From assembly GCA_030526665.1 (NCBI GenBank), contig JAUNCI010000012.1, positions 1 to 39,304 of the forward strand: a stretch of 39,304 nucleotides of DNA, given 5' to 3'. Within the stretch, counting starts at the first letter, position 1; each line of letters begins with the position of its first letter. Positions 6,432 through 16,981 of the stretch are shown here, piece by piece. A program made the translations under genes and the position numbers. The DNA is from Eubacteriales bacterium (lineage in GTDB: Bacteria > Bacillota > Clostridia > Lachnospirales > Lachnospiraceae). The notes below the pieces were generated by a model. It did no database searches. It saw nothing but the letters and a program-made list of their open reading frames with translations, and was not told the origin of the DNA.

Positions 6432-9041
6432 ATGAATTATGGTAAAAAATCCTCATCGAAGAAACGAGGCGCTTTAATCTCCCGTACTTCGATGCTCGGT
6501 CAAAAGGCCCATGTTTCTCTGGTACGAGTAATATTTATCTCTCTGATTGCTCTTCTCGTCGCCTCTGCGTGCGTTGGGATCGGTGCTTACCGAGGTGTAA
6601 TCGACAATACGCCGAGTGTAGAGGAAATTGATATAATGCCACTTGGTTATGCGACATTTTTATACGATCAGAATGGAAATAAGCTCAGAAAATTATCGGC
6701 TGCCGATTCCAATCGTCTGCCGGTTTCACTTTCCCAGATTCCGACCGATCTGCAGCATGCAGTTGTTGCAATCGAGGACGAACGTTTTTATGAACATAAC
6801 GGCATAGACGTAAAAGGTATTCTTCGAGCTGCTGCCAAGGCAGTTTCCAGCAGAAGTCTTTCCGAAGGTGCCAGTACCATTACACAGCAGCTGCTGAAAA
6901 ACAACGTCTTTACCGGATGGACCACTGAATCAACCTGGCTGGAGCGTATCACTCGAAAACTTCAGGAACAGTATCTGGCCGTTCAGATTGAGAAAAAAAT
7001 TGATAAAAATGTTATTTTGGAAAACTATCTGAATACTATCAACCTCGGGGCCGGCTGTTACGGTGTTCAGGCAGCATCTCAGCAATACTTCAACAAAGAT
7101 GTATCACAGCTTACCTTGTCTGAATGTGTTACTCTTGCCGGTATCACTCAGAACCCGACACGTTTTAATCCGATTCAGAATCCGGAAGAAAACGCTAAAC
7201 GTCGTAAAGAAGTTCTTCAGCATATGCTTGATCAGAAATACATCGATCAGGCTCAATATGACGAAGCATTAAATGACGATGTTTATTCCCGAATCCAGTC
7301 TGCACAGACTGTAATTTCACAGGAAACCAACACCGTTTATTCTTATTATGAAGATGAATTGATCGATCAGGTTATCAAAGATCTGATGAATATCAAAGGC
7401 TATACCAAAACACAGGCAACAAACATGGTATACAGCGGCGGTTTATCTATCTACAGTACACAGGACGCTGCCGTTCAGCAGATTCTCGATGAAGAATATG
7501 CAAACGAAGCAAACTTCCCGGCAAACGTTCAGTTTGAATTGGAATATGCTTTAACTGTTACAACTCCGGAAGGAGAACAGGTAAACCACAGTAAAGAAAT
7601 GCTGGCAACGTATTTCAGAAATACGGATCCTACATTTGACCTCTTATTCTCGACACCTCAGGAAGGACAGACATACGTTGATCAGTATAAAGCCCATGTA
7701 CTCGAGGACGGAAGTACCGTACTGGCAGAGCGTGTAAACTTTGCACCGCAGCCTCAGTCTTCCGTAAGTATTATTGATCAGTCCACCGGTCGAGTTCTTG
7801 CTCTGGTAGGCGGACGTGGTGAGAAAACTGCCAGTCTTACCTTAAACCGTGCAACAGACACAACCAGACAGCCTGGTTCAACTTTCAAAATTGTTTCTAC
7901 CTATGCACCTGCATTGGATGCAGACAATATGACCCTGGCAACAACCTTTATGGACGAAGAATATAATTATCCGGATGGTTCTCCGGTAAACAACTACGCC
8001 AAAACTTATGGCGGAGAAACAACCATTCGACGTGCCATTCAGGAATCCTGCAACGTTGTTGCAGTAAAATGTCTCGAAGAAGTTACTCCGAAAGTCGGAT
8101 TAAAATATCTGGACAATTTCGGATTCACTACACTGGCACACGGAACAGAATCTGACCGTGATGCAAATGGTGATGTATGGAGTGATGAAAACCTTGCTAC
8201 TGCTCTCGGCGGTATCACAAATGGCGTTACAAATGTTGAGCTTTGCGCAGCCTATGCTTCTATCGCAAATGGAGGCCAGTATATTAAACCAATTTATTAC
8301 ACAAAAATCCTCGATCATAATGGAAACATTCTGATTGAAAATCCATCCACAGCACGTACGGTTCTAAAACCTTCCACAGCTTACTTATTAACAAGTGCTA
8401 TGCAGGGTGTTATTCAGAACGGTACCGGTAAAATGTGTCAGCTTGGTGATATGCCTGTTGCCGGTAAAACCGGTACAACCGAAGAATATAATGACCTTTG
8501 GTTTGTCGGCTACACGCCATACTATACATGTGCGATCTGGTCCGGTTACGATTACAATGAAAAAATCCCGGATGACCAGCGTGATTATCACAAAGTTCTC
8601 TGGCAAAAAATTATGACCCGACTTCACACAGGACTTCCTGCAATCGATTTCAAGAAACCTGGTACAGTCACAGAAACATATGTATGCAGTGAATCCGGAC
8701 TGCTTCCATCCGATGGCTGTTCTTCCATTCTTGAAGTATTCGAAACAGGCACAGAGCCAACCACTTATTGTTATGGACATTTCAGTACTTACAGCGAAGA
8801 TGAAGAATTTGATCCTGACAATCCTGATGGCACTCTGAAAAATCCGACGAAGTCAGAAGAATTGATCATTGAAAATGATAATGAAGATAACGGAGAAGTC
8901 AACTACAACACCGACGATAACTACAATGGAAACACTGAAGACAACGGCGGTGGAAATGAAGATACCGGAAACACCGATGGCGGCGGCGACGGTGGTGGCG
9001 GCGGAGAAGCAATTGATCTCGGCGGCTATGACGAAGAATAA
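6432..9041 (+). CDS. Class A penicillin-binding protein (PBP1A type)
   Basis: Bifunctional peptidoglycan glycosyltransferase/transpeptidase on the outer face of the membrane. The 869-residue protein has a short basic cytoplasmic N terminus and one membrane anchor near residues 31-53. The GT51 domain has catalytic Glu in EDERFYEHNGI (115-125) and GASTITQQLLKN (146-157). The transpeptidase domain has PGSTFK (active Ser 483), SCN (539-541) and KTGT (679-682). The last 80 residues form an acidic Asn/Asp/Gly-rich tail, probably unstructured and lying in the wall. GGAGG lies 6 nt before the ATG. It is monocistronic between its promoter and the hairpin at 9070-9107. Confidence 0.96.
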   Translation: MNYGKKSSSKKRGALISRTSMLGQKAHVSLVRVIFISLIALLVASACVGIGAYRGVIDNTPSVEEIDIMPLGYATFLYDQNGNKLRKLSAADSNRLPVSLSQIPTDLQHAVVAIEDERFYEHNGIDVKGILRAAAKAVSSRSLSEGASTITQQLLKNNVFTGWTTESTWLERITRKLQEQYLAVQIEKKIDKNVILENYLNTINLGAGCYGVQAASQQYFNKDVSQLTLSECVTLAGITQNPTRFNPIQNPEENAKRRKEVLQHMLDQKYIDQAQYDEALNDDVYSRIQSAQTVISQETNTVYSYYEDELIDQVIKDLMNIKGYTKTQATNMVYSGGLSIYSTQDAAVQQILDEEYANEANFPANVQFELEYALTVTTPEGEQVNHSKEMLATYFRNTDPTFDLLFSTPQEGQTYVDQYKAHVLEDGSTVLAERVNFAPQPQSSVSIIDQSTGRVLALVGGRGEKTASLTLNRATDTTRQPGSTFKIVSTYAPALDADNMTLATTFMDEEYNYPDGSPVNNYAKTYGGETTIRRAIQESCNVVAVKCLEEVTPKVGLKYLDNFGFTTLAHGTESDRDANGDVWSDENLATALGGITNGVTNVELCAAYASIANGGQYIKPIYYTKILDHNGNILIENPSTARTVLKPSTAYLLTSAMQGVIQNGTGKMCQLGDMPVAGKTGTTEEYNDLWFVGYTPYYTCAIWSGYDYNEKIPDDQRDYHKVLWQKIMTRLHTGLPAIDFKKPGTVTETYVCSESGLLPSDGCSSILEVFETGTEPTTYCYGHFSTYSEDEEFDPDNPDGTLKNPTKSEELIIENDNEDNGEVNYNTDDNYNGNTEDNGGGNEDTGNTDGGGDGGGGGEAIDLGGYDEE

Positions 9042-9069
9042 AACAAGAAGCCTGTAAAAGGTACACAAA

Positions 9070-9107
9070 AGGAGCGATCATATCAAATATGATCGCTCCT
9101 CTTTTTT
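9070..9107 (+). terminator. Terminator of the PBP gene
   Basis: Long stem GGAGCGATCATAT (9071-9083) and ATATGATCGCTCC (9087-9099), extendable by one A-T pair, a 3-nt loop, then C and six T. It also separates the PBP gene from the convergent glucokinase gene. Confidence 0.9.
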
Positions 9108-9123
9108 ATTCTCATAATACTTT

Positions 9124-10062
9124 TTATTCAAGCACCATTCTGGCAGCACCGTAAATTCCGGCATCATTTCCCAATGTCGCCAATACAATTTCTGTATTTT
9201 TGCTTGGTTTGAATGCATATTTATAATAATACTTTTTGATACAATCGATCAGAGGCTGTCCGGCCTTGGAAACACCGCCGCCAACAACAAATACCTCCGG
9301 ATCTACAATGCATGCACATAATGCAAGTGCACCGCCAAGCTTGTCACACACTTTCTCGATGACATCCACTGCAAGTTCGTCACCATCTTTATATGCATCC
9401 AGGACATCCTTCGCAGTCAGATTTTCTACTTTCCGAAGCACACTCTCCTTTACAGATTCCGCAAGTTCAATTTTTGCGACACGTACAATTCCGGTTGCAG
9501 AAGCATACTGTTCAAGGCACCCACGATTTCCGCAATTACAAGATTCTGTTTCTTCATGATTCATGTTAGCATGTCCAAGTTCACCTGCAGCACCATTAAA
9601 TCCGGAAACAATTTTCTCGTTCACAATAATACCGCCGCCAACTCCTGTTCCCAGAGTTACCATAACCGCACTGGAAGCGCCAGCTGCAGCACCTTTCCAG
9701 TTTTCACCTAAAGCCGCTACATTTGCATCATTTCCGGCTTTTGAAGGCAAACCTGTCAGTTCTTCCATTTCCTTTGCAACAGCTTTGAATCCCCAGTACA
9801 GATTTACAGCAACCAGAACTTCGCCTTTGGAATTTACCGGTCCCGGAATGCCGATTCCAACACCTTCAACATCCGTTTTCAAAATCTCTTTCTGGTTCAT
9901 TTTATCCTTGATCGTATCAGCGATATCCGGAAGAATTCCGGCTCCCGCATCTTCTGTTCTGGTTGGGATTTCCCATTTTTCCACCAATGTTCCATCTGTT
10001 CGGAACAGTCCGCATTTAATTGATGTGCCTCCCACATCAATTCCGAAACAATACTTAGCCAT
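9124..10062 (-). CDS. glk: ROK-family glucokinase
   Basis: Phosphorylates glucose with ATP to glucose 6-phosphate in the cytosol. The 312-residue protein has the N-terminal phosphate-binding DVGGTSIK (residues 9-16), the sugar-binding AGNDAN (109-114), GTGVGGG (138-144), and the ROK zinc motif with H164 and CNCGNRGC (C175, C177, C182). It begins 22 nt after hprK, probably in the same transcript, which joins glucose phosphorylation to HPr-Ser46 carbon-catabolite control. Confidence 0.92.
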   Translation of the reverse strand: MAKYCFGIDVGGTSIKCGLFRTDGTLVEKWEIPTRTEDAGAGILPDIADTIKDKMNQKEILKTDVEGVGIGIPGPVNSKGEVLVAVNLYWGFKAVAKEMEELTGLPSKAGNDANVAALGENWKGAAAGASSAVMVTLGTGVGGGIIVNEKIVSGFNGAAGELGHANMNHEETESCNCGNRGCLEQYASATGIVRVAKIELAESVKESVLRKVENLTAKDVLDAYKDGDELAVDVIEKVCDKLGGALALCACIVDPEVFVVGGGVSKAGQPLIDCIKKYYYKYAFKPSKNTEIVLATLGNDAGIYGAARMVLE

Positions 10063-10084
10063 GTTACGATTGCCTTTCCCTTAA

Positions 10085-11020
10085 CTATTTTTTCTTTGTA
10101 ATACTTGCCTGAACACGATTATACAGCTCTTCTGCTGCATTATAGCCCATCTTTTTCTGACGATGGTTAACTGCAGCCGCCTCAACGATAATCGCAAGAT
10201 TTCGGCCCGGTCGAATCGGAAGTGAATGACATACGATTTTGTTTCCAAGGTATTCTGTGTATTCACTATTCAGACCCAAACGATCATATTCTTTATCTTT
10301 GTCCCACTCTTCCAATTTAATAACAAGGTCAACGGACTGTGTATCTTTTACACTTTCAACACCGAACAATGTCTTTACATCAATAATACCGATTCCTCGA
10401 AGTTCAATAAAATGACGTGTAATATCCGGTGCAGATCCAACGATCGTAGCATCACTTACTTTTCGAAGTTCAACCACATCATCACTTACAAGACGATGTC
10501 CTCGTTTAATCAGCTCCAAAGCAGCCTCACTTTTACCGATACCACTTTCACCTGTAATCAGAACACCCTCGCCGTATACGTCGACCAATACGCCGTGAAT
10601 AGAAATACAAGGAGCCAGCTGAACTCCAAGCCAGCGGATCGTTTCAGCCATTACACTAGATGTTGTACGGTCTGTAATAAATGTCGGCACCTGATATTTC
10701 AGAGCAAGTTTAAGCATCTCTTCCGTAGGTGCTGTTTTCGTACAAAAAATAACGCATGGTATCTTGCTGGAAACAAATCTTTCATATGTAGCTAATCGTT
10801 CTTCATCACTCAGCTGCATAAGATAGGAAAATTCAACATATCCGATAATCTGTACTCGCTCATTCTCAAAATGCTCCAAAAATCCTGTAAGCTGAAGCGC
10901 AGGTCTGTTAATTTCTGCAGTTTTTATTAACGCACCGGTTAAGTCAATTTCCGGAGTAAGGTTTTTAAGCCCCACTGTTTCCGCTAATATGGTTATTTCA
11001 ACACCTTTCACAACCTTCAT
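10085..11020 (-). CDS. hprK: HPr kinase/phosphorylase
   Basis: Phosphorylates or dephosphorylates Ser46 of HPr according to the energy state, the sensor of CcpA-type catabolite repression in Firmicutes. The 311-residue protein has an N-terminal domain of about 130 residues. The kinase domain follows with IHGVLVDVYG, the Walker A GESGIGKS (157-164), VSDDVVEL, and the family signature LRGIGIIDV (208-216). GGAG stands 7 nt before the ATG. A promoter overlaps the end of uvrC, so hprK-glk can be expressed apart from uvrC. Confidence 0.96.
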   Translation of the reverse strand: MKVVKGVEITILAETVGLKNLTPEIDLTGALIKTAEINRPALQLTGFLEHFENERVQIIGYVEFSYLMQLSDEERLATYERFVSSKIPCVIFCTKTAPTEEMLKLALKYQVPTFITDRTTSSVMAETIRWLGVQLAPCISIHGVLVDVYGEGVLITGESGIGKSEAALELIKRGHRLVSDDVVELRKVSDATIVGSAPDITRHFIELRGIGIIDVKTLFGVESVKDTQSVDLVIKLEEWDKDKEYDRLGLNSEYTEYLGNKIVCHSLPIRPGRNLAIIVEAAAVNHRQKKMGYNAAEELYNRVQASITKKK

Positions 11021-11051
11021 ATGTTGTCTCCTTTTATCTCATAATTAACTA

Positions 11052-11084
11052 TCTTCCGCTTTTTTACACGCGCGCAGCGGAAGA
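11052..11084. repeat. Inverted repeat in the hprK leader
   Basis: TCTTCCGC (11052-11059) and GCGGAAGA (11077-11084) enclose a 17-nt loop with an alternating GCGCGC stretch. No T run follows on the minus strand, so it is not a standard terminator for uvrC. It lies in the 5' leader between the hprK promoter and start codon. Confidence 0.45.
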
Positions 11085-11106
11085 CAAATATTGAAACGCT
11101 CCTTTA

Positions 11107-11134
11107 ATTATACCATAGTCATTTCTAAAATCAA
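11107..11134 (-). promoter_or_regulatory. Promoter of hprK-glk
   Basis: Minus-strand TTGATT (11129-11134), 16-bp spacer, TATAAT (11107-11112). The -35 box overlaps the uvrC stop codon. Confidence 0.65.
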
Positions 11135-12987
11135 TCGGTGTTTTTTGCATGAAAGAAGTCATAGACCGCTTTTGCACTAAGTGCATTCATCGATTCTGCA
11201 TGTTCCAGCTGTTCCAATGATGCATCTCGAATATTTTCCAAAGATTTAAAAGTTCTCATCAGGGCTTTTCTGCGCGTATCGCCAATTCCCGGGATGTCAT
11301 CCAAAATAGAATGCACCTGTTCTTTTCCTCGCAGCGAACGATGAAATTCAATTGCAAATCTATGCGCCTCATCCTGAATTCTGGTAATCAGATGAAAACC
11401 TTCGCTCGATGTGTCGATTGGAATTTCTACATTGTTATAATAAAGCCCTCTTGTTCTGTGATAATCGTCCTTTACCATTCCGCAGACCGGAATTTGAATT
11501 CCCAGATTCTCAAGAACTTTCAATGCGATATTTACCTGTCCTCGTCCTCCATCCATCAGGATCAGATCCGGAAGTTTTGAAAAACTATCGAATTCATTTT
11601 TCCCTTCATGGGTAAATCGTCTTGTAAGAACCTCCTCCATGCTGGCATAGTCATTTGGTCCCTGCACCCATTTAATTTTGAATTTTCGATAATCACTGCG
11701 TTTGGGACGTCCTTTTTCATAGACCACCATAGAACCAACCGAATCAAAACCGCTGATATTGGAAATATCATATGCTTCCATTCGAACGATATTTTTCAGT
11801 CCAAGCCATCGCTCCACTTCTTTTACCGCCCCGATCGTTCTGCCTTCCTCACGTTTGATTCGCTCACGGTCTTTTTCCAATACCATCCATGCATTTTCCA
11901 CAGCCAGTTCCACAAGTTTCTCTTTTGTTCCTTTCTTCGGAACACGAACATGCACTTTCTGTCCTTTTCTGGCTGTGAGCCATTCTTCCACAATTTCTTT
12001 GTCTTCAATTTCTCTTTGCATCATGATTTCGGATGGAATAAACGGTGTACCTGCATAAAACTGTTTCACGAAGCTGGAGAGAACCGTTTCCTTTGTATCT
12101 CCGCGGGCAACGCGCAGATAAAAGTGATCTCTTCCGATCAGTTTTCCATCTCGAATAAAAAATACCTGAACTACCGCATCCTGTTCTCTCAGATCCAGAC
12201 TTTCCTCCATCGCCACGGCAATGATATCGCGATCCTCCTGTCCATATCCGGTAATTTTCTGTCGTTCTCCGATACGATGAATGCTTTGGATCAGATCACG
12301 ATATTCCATCGCTTCCTCAAAACGCATATCTTCGGACGCTGCCATCATTTTTTCCGTCAGTTCATCAATCGTATCCTTGAAATCACCATTCAGAAAGCGC
12401 AGCACCTTATCAATGTTTTTTCGATATTCTTCCTGCGAGATATATCCCTGGCACGGCGCATCGCATTGCTTCATATGGTGATACAGGCATGCACGATCTT
12501 TTCCAATATCACGTGGAAGGGTGCGATTACAGGAACGAACCTTGTACAGTTTATTCACCAGTTCGATAACATCCTTTACCGCCCCTGCACTCGTATACGG
12601 ACCAAAATATTTCGATTTATCTTTCTTCATCCTACGCGAAAAAAGCACACGAGGAAATGGTTCTCCAAGCGTTACTTTGATAAAAGGATAGCTTTTATCA
12701 TCCTTGAGCATTGTATTGTATTTCGGTCGATGCTCCTTAATCAGGTTACACTCCAGCACCAGTGCCTCAAGCTCAGAGTCCGTGATGATATATTCAAATC
12801 TGGAAATATGCGTAACCATCTGCTCAATTTTTGCGCCCTTATTTCTGCTGCTCTGGAAATACTGCCGCACACGATTTTTCAGGCTGACCGCTTTTCCGAC
12901 GTATATAATTTCATCCTTTTCCCCATGCATAATGTACACACCCGGTTTACCGGGCAGTTTTTTCAATTCTTCTTCAATCAAAAACAT
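11131..12987 (-). CDS. uvrC: UvrC, excinuclease subunit C
   Basis: Makes the two DNA incisions in nucleotide excision repair together with UvrA and UvrB. The 618-residue protein has the N-terminal GIY-YIG nuclease (PGVYIM at 15-20, YVGKA at 29-33), a Cys cluster near 155-180, the UVR domain near 203-240, the RNase H-like 5' nuclease ([23 protein letters not shown]) and the C-terminal helix-hairpin-helix region ([14 protein letters not shown]). GAGG lies 7 nt before the ATG. It lies between the ftsH terminator and the hprK promoter; no clear promoter of its own is seen, so read-through from ftsH is possible. Confidence 0.97.
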   Translation of the reverse strand: MFLIEEELKKLPGKPGVYIMHGEKDEIIYVGKAVSLKNRVRQYFQSSRNKGAKIEQMVTHISRFEYIITDSELEALVLECNLIKEHRPKYNTMLKDDKSYPFIKVTLGEPFPRVLFSRRMKKDKSKYFGPYTSAGAVKDVIELVNKLYKVRSCNRTLPRDIGKDRACLYHHMKQCDAPCQGYISQEEYRKNIDKVLRFLNGDFKDTIDELTEKMMAASEDMRFEEAMEYRDLIQSIHRIGERQKITGYGQEDRDIIAVAMEESLDLREQDAVVQVFFIRDGKLIGRDHFYLRVARGDTKETVLSSFVKQFYAGTPFIPSEIMMQREIEDKEIVEEWLTARKGQKVHVRVPKKGTKEKLVELAVENAWMVLEKDRERIKREEGRTIGAVKEVERWLGLKNIVRMEAYDISNISGFDSVGSMVVYEKGRPKRSDYRKFKIKWVQGPNDYASMEEVLTRRFTHEGKNEFDSFSKLPDLILMDGGRGQVNIALKVLENLGIQIPVCGMVKDDYHRTRGLYYNNVEIPIDTSSEGFHLITRIQDEAHRFAIEFHRSLRGKEQVHSILDDIPGIGDTRRKALMRTFKSLENIRDASLEQLEHAESMNALSAKAVYDFFHAKNTD

Positions 12988-13019
12988 ATTCTGACCTCAT
13001 TGCTTACTTTTGCTTATAC

Positions 13020-13046
13020 AAAGAGCCGGATAAACTCCGGCTCTTT
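13020..13046 (-). terminator. Terminator between ftsH and uvrC
   Basis: Stem AAAGAGCCGGA (13020-13030) and TCCGGCTCTTT (13036-13046) with a 5-nt loop, 28 nt after the ftsH stop. The T run on the minus strand is only three long, so some read-through into uvrC is plausible. Confidence 0.7.
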
Positions 13047-13074
13047 ATTTCAAAGTACTTGTCGTACTTTCGAA

Positions 13075-15240
13075 CTATTCTTCTGTTGTTTCTACAGTTT
13101 TTGTTGTTTCAGCAGTTTCTATTGATTCTGTGTTTTCTGATTTCTCAGTTTCGTTGTTTTCCTCTGCAGAAGGATCTTCGATTACTTCTGTCACTTCTGT
13201 TTCTGTAACTTCAGCAGCTTCCTCGATTGTTTCAGTCACCTCAGTAACTTCTGCAGTTTCTGTTGAAGTCTCGCTCTGAGCTTCCTTCTGCTCTTCCTCT
13301 TCCTTCTTTTTATCGAAGTCAGGAAGTTCTGAGATATCTTCCGGAATTTCCATTCCATTCTGAACCGCACGTAAAATCTTCATGAATTCTTTTCCGGTAA
13401 TGGTTTCCTTGCGAATCAGGTATTCTGCGATCTGATCCAATGCAGTTCTGTTAGCGCTGAGAAGTGCTTTTGCCTCTTCATAAGAATCATGAAGCAGTTT
13501 CATAACTTCATGGTCTATTTCGGTCGCTGTATCATCACCGCAATTCAATACGGTATGACCTGATAAATACTGATTTTCTCTTTGTGCAAGACCCATCAGA
13601 CCAAATTTTTTCGACATACCATACTGCGTAATCATAGCACGGGCAACTTTTGTCGCCTGCTCAATATCGTTTGCAGCTCCGGTAGTAACTGTATCAAATA
13701 CGATTTCCTCTGCTGCACGGCCGCCGAGATATCCCACCAGCATTGCTTCGAGTTCTTTCTGGGTATTCAGATATTTCTCTTCCTCCGGCACATGCATAAC
13801 ATATCCCAAAGCACCCATTGTTCTAGGAACAATTGTGATTTTCTGTACCGGCTCTGCATCTTTTTGAAGAGCGCTTACCAGTGCATGACCAACTTCATGA
13901 TAAGAAACAATACGGCGTTCCTGCACACTCATGATGCGGTCTTTTTTCTCTTTACCGACAAGTACAACTTCAACGGACTCAAATAAGTCTTTCTGTGAAA
14001 CTGCAATTCGATTATTTTTGACTGCCAAAATAGCTGCCTCATTGATCATATTTGCAAGATCCGAACCTACAGCTCCGGAAGTTGCAAGTGCAATTTCTTC
14101 AAAGTTAACTGTCTCATCCAGTTTTACATTTTTTGCATGTACTTTCAAAATATTGATACGACCTTTTAAATCCGGGCGGTCTACGATGACACGTCTGTCA
14201 AAACGTCCCGGTCTCAAAAGTGCCGGGTCCAAAACTTCCGGTCTGTTCGTTGCAGCCAGAATCAAAAGACCTTTTGATGAATCAAAACCATCCATTTCTG
14301 CAAGCAGCTGATTCAAGGTCTGTTCTCTCTCATCGTTACCGCTGCCATATCTGGAATCACGGCTTTTACCAATGGCATCGATTTCATCGATAAACACAAT
14401 ACATGGTGCATTTTTCTTTGCTTCTTCGAACAGATCTCGTACTCGAGAAGCTCCGACACCTACAAACATCTCAACAAATTCAGATCCTGAAAGTGAGAAA
14501 AACGGAACATGTGCTTCACCGGCAACTGCTTTTGCCAGCAGTGTTTTACCTGTTCCGGGAGGTCCCACGAGAAGTGCACCTTTCGGAAGCTTCGCACCAA
14601 TTTCTACATATTTTCCCGGATTATGCAAAAATCCGACAACTTCCTGCAGAGACTCTTTCGCTTCATCCTGCCCCGCAACATCATTAAAGGTAACTCCTGT
14701 TTCCTTCTGAATATAGGCTTTTGCTTTGCTTTTTCCAACACCCATCATGCCGCCGCCATTTCTTCCCATACGGCGCATGAAAATCATCAGCATAGCAAAC
14801 AGCAGGACCGTCGGCAGCAATACATTCAGCATAGTTTCGACAAATGTACTCAGTGCATCCGGCGTCTGGCTTTCAAATTCGATTCCTGTTCTCTCAAGAC
14901 GTTTTGTTAACGCACTTTCATCTTCCATCAGATTCGTGTAATACTGTTTGCCTTCAGACAACAAAGTAGTTTTCGGAGTAATCTTCAAAGTATTGGACTG
15001 CAATACTACTTTTTTAATTTGCTCCTTATCAACCATTTCTATAAATTTGTCATACGAAATTTCACTGGATGAATCTTTGAACATATTTGTAAAAAGACTC
15101 AGACATACGAGTGTAATCAGCAAACAAATCAAAAATGCGAACACAGACTGTCTATTTTTATTGTTTCCCGGTCCCTGACGTTTGGGTTCATTGTTGTCAG
15201 GACGTTTGTTATTTGAATTATTATTCAATGGATTATCCAT
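13075..15240 (-). CDS. ftsH: FtsH, membrane AAA+ zinc protease, with a long Thr/Glu tail
   Basis: Processive, ATP-driven protease anchored in the membrane that degrades misfolded and regulatory proteins. The 721-residue protein has an Asn-rich N terminus, membrane segments near 31-52 and 136-156 around an extracytoplasmic domain, Walker A GPPGTGKT (226-233), Walker B IVFIDEID, the second region of homology near 338-350, and the zinc site HEVGH (448-452) with D525 as probable third ligand. The last 80 residues (about 641-721) are Glu/Thr/Val-rich with TEVTE/TETAE-like repeats, longer than in most FtsH proteins and probably disordered. AGGAGG precedes the ATG. Confidence 0.97.
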   Translation of the reverse strand: MDNPLNNNSNNKRPDNNEPKRQGPGNNKNRQSVFAFLICLLITLVCLSLFTNMFKDSSSEISYDKFIEMVDKEQIKKVVLQSNTLKITPKTTLLSEGKQYYTNLMEDESALTKRLERTGIEFESQTPDALSTFVETMLNVLLPTVLLFAMLMIFMRRMGRNGGGMMGVGKSKAKAYIQKETGVTFNDVAGQDEAKESLQEVVGFLHNPGKYVEIGAKLPKGALLVGPPGTGKTLLAKAVAGEAHVPFFSLSGSEFVEMFVGVGASRVRDLFEEAKKNAPCIVFIDEIDAIGKSRDSRYGSGNDEREQTLNQLLAEMDGFDSSKGLLILAATNRPEVLDPALLRPGRFDRRVIVDRPDLKGRINILKVHAKNVKLDETVNFEEIALATSGAVGSDLANMINEAAILAVKNNRIAVSQKDLFESVEVVLVGKEKKDRIMSVQERRIVSYHEVGHALVSALQKDAEPVQKITIVPRTMGALGYVMHVPEEEKYLNTQKELEAMLVGYLGGRAAEEIVFDTVTTGAANDIEQATKVARAMITQYGMSKKFGLMGLAQRENQYLSGHTVLNCGDDTATEIDHEVMKLLHDSYEEAKALLSANRTALDQIAEYLIRKETITGKEFMKILRAVQNGMEIPEDISELPDFDKKKEEEEQKEAQSETSTETAEVTEVTETIEEAAEVTETEVTEVIEDPSAEENNETEKSENTESIETAETTKTVETTEE

Positions 15241-15268
15241 CTTAACCCTCCTATATCTAATCTTTTTT

Positions 15269-15297
15269 ATTATAAAGAGAATCTATTTCAAAATCAA
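15269..15297 (-). promoter_or_regulatory. Promoter of ftsH
   Basis: Minus-strand TTGATT (15292-15297), 17-bp spacer, TATAAT (15269-15274), 29 bp before the ftsH start. Confidence 0.7.
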
Positions 15298-15441
15298 CCT
15301 TTGTTTGTAATAATTAACCTGCTTCACAGTTTCTTCACAAACCACACATCAGATGAGAGATTTTATTTTTTTAAATATCCCAAATAATATCTGTTTTTTT
15401 TATTTGAATTGTAGTAAAATGGATTAAGTATTTTTTATCTC

Positions 15442-15468
15442 AGTCGAGAATTCTCGCAGAGCTCGACT
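15442..15468 (+). repeat. Inverted repeat in the leader of the DUF1846 gene
   Basis: AGTCGAG (15442-15448) and CTCGACT (15462-15468), with a GAGAATTCTC palindrome starting inside. It lies between a weak promoter candidate (TAAAAT at 15415-15420) and the ribosome binding site. It may be an operator or an RNA hairpin. The remaining 15298-15441 is AT-rich with nothing further recognised. Confidence 0.4.
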
Positions 15469-15503
15469 TGAATTTTACATTATATATAAGGAAAGGCAGA
15501 GAA

Positions 15504-16967
15504 ATGAAAATAGGATTTGATAATGATAAGTACCTGAAAATGCAATCAGAACATATCAAAGAACGAATCGGACAATTCGGAAACAAACTGTATCTTGAAT
15601 TTGGTGGAAAACTTTTCGATGACTACCATGCGTCCCGCGTCCTTCCTGGTTTTGAGCCGGACAGTAAACTGCGTATGCTTATGCAGATTTCAGATCAGGC
15701 AGAAATTGTAATTGTAATCAGTGCCGGAGATATTGACCAGAACAAAGTCAGAGGTGATCTCGGAATCACATATGATCTCGATGTTCTTCGTCTGATCGAG
15801 GCATTCCGTGCCCGCGGTTTATATGTCGGAAGTGTATGTATTACGAAATATACCGGTCAGAAAAGCGCCGATCTGTTTCAGAAGCGCCTGGAAGCAGCCG
15901 GAATCCCTGTATATCATCACTATCTGATTCCGGGTTATCCAAGCAACACATCCACGATCGTCAGTGATGAAGGTTATGGCAAAAACGATTATATCGAGAC
16001 CTCTCGTCCGCTTGTTGTTATCACTGCGCCGGGACCGGGAAGCGGAAAAATGGCAACCTGTCTTTCTCAGCTTTATCATGAATATAAACGCGGAGTAACT
16101 GCCGGATATGCAAAATTCGAAACATTCCCAATCTGGAATATTCCGTTGAAGCATCCTGTAAACCTTGCTTATGAAGCAGCAACCGCTGATTTAAATGACG
16201 TCAATATGATTGACCCGTTCCATCTGGAAGCTTACGGTGAAACAACCGTTAACTATAATCGTGACGTAGAAATTTTCCCTGTACTTCAGGCAATGTTTGA
16301 AAAGATCATTGGCGAGTGCCCATACAAATCTCCGACAGACATGGGAGTAAATATGGCCGGAAACTGTATCATTGATGACGAAGTCTGCAAAGAAGCTTCC
16401 CGTCAGGAAATCATTCGCAGATATTACAAGAGCAAAGCAGCTTTCCTTTCCGGAAAAGATACCGAAAACGAAGTTTTCAAAATCCAGCTTCTGCTTCAGC
16501 AGGCACATGCCAAACTTGAAGATCGTAAAGTTGTTCCTGCCAGCCTTGCCAGAGAAAAAGAAACCGGTGCACCTGCAGCTGCCATGGAACTTCCGGACGG
16601 AAGAATCATCCTTGGCAAAACAACAGACTTGCTCGGTGCCTCATCTGCGCTTCTGTTAAATGCATTGAAAGAACTTGCCGGCGGAATGGATCCACAGCTT
16701 CATCTGATTTCTCCGGATGCGCTTCGCCCGATCCAGCAGTTAAAGACAACCTACCTCGGCAGCAAAAACCCGAGACTTCATATTGACGAAACTTTAATTG
16801 CACTTTCCATCAGTGCAGCAGAAAGCGAAAATGCCCGCCGTGCACTTGAACAGATTCCAAAATTAAAAGACTGCAAGGTTCATACTTCTACCATGCTGTC
16901 TTCCGTTGATCTTTTAAGTTTCCGTAAACTCGGCGTAGATTTGACCTGCGAACCAAAATTTGTATAA
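15504..16967 (+). CDS. DUF1846 (UPF0371) family protein
   Basis: A 487-residue cytosolic protein of the DUF1846 family, whose function I do not know to be established. It begins MKIGFDNDKYLKMQ and has the segments HASRVLPGFEPD and RGDLGITYDLDVLRLI. A P-loop-like APGPGSGKMATCLSQL is at residues 176-190, which suggests nucleotide or phosphate binding. The in-frame ATG at 15468 has no ribosome binding site, whereas AAGGAAAGG stands before the ATG at 15504, so I used the latter. It is a single-gene unit between its leader hairpin and the terminator at 16982-17049. Confidence 0.9.
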   Translation: MKIGFDNDKYLKMQSEHIKERIGQFGNKLYLEFGGKLFDDYHASRVLPGFEPDSKLRMLMQISDQAEIVIVISAGDIDQNKVRGDLGITYDLDVLRLIEAFRARGLYVGSVCITKYTGQKSADLFQKRLEAAGIPVYHHYLIPGYPSNTSTIVSDEGYGKNDYIETSRPLVVITAPGPGSGKMATCLSQLYHEYKRGVTAGYAKFETFPIWNIPLKHPVNLAYEAATADLNDVNMIDPFHLEAYGETTVNYNRDVEIFPVLQAMFEKIIGECPYKSPTDMGVNMAGNCIIDDEVCKEASRQEIIRRYYKSKAAFLSGKDTENEVFKIQLLLQQAHAKLEDRKVVPASLAREKETGAPAAAMELPDGRIILGKTTDLLGASSALLLNALKELAGGMDPQLHLISPDALRPIQQLKTTYLGSKNPRLHIDETLIALSISAAESENARRALEQIPKLKDCKVHTSTMLSSVDLLSFRKLGVDLTCEPKFV

Positions 16968-16981
16968 ATCAAAGAAAATAT

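Noticed and set aside
8853-9081. Short frames antisense to the Asn/Asp/Gly tail of the PBP
   Set aside because: They result from the low-complexity codons of the tail on the other strand and have no ribosome binding sites.
11608-13125. A 505-codon open frame on the plus strand antisense to uvrC
   Set aside because: It lies wholly against uvrC, whose domains are all recognisable, and its translation is rich in Phe, Ser, His and Cys without any known domain. It is a shadow of the coding strand.
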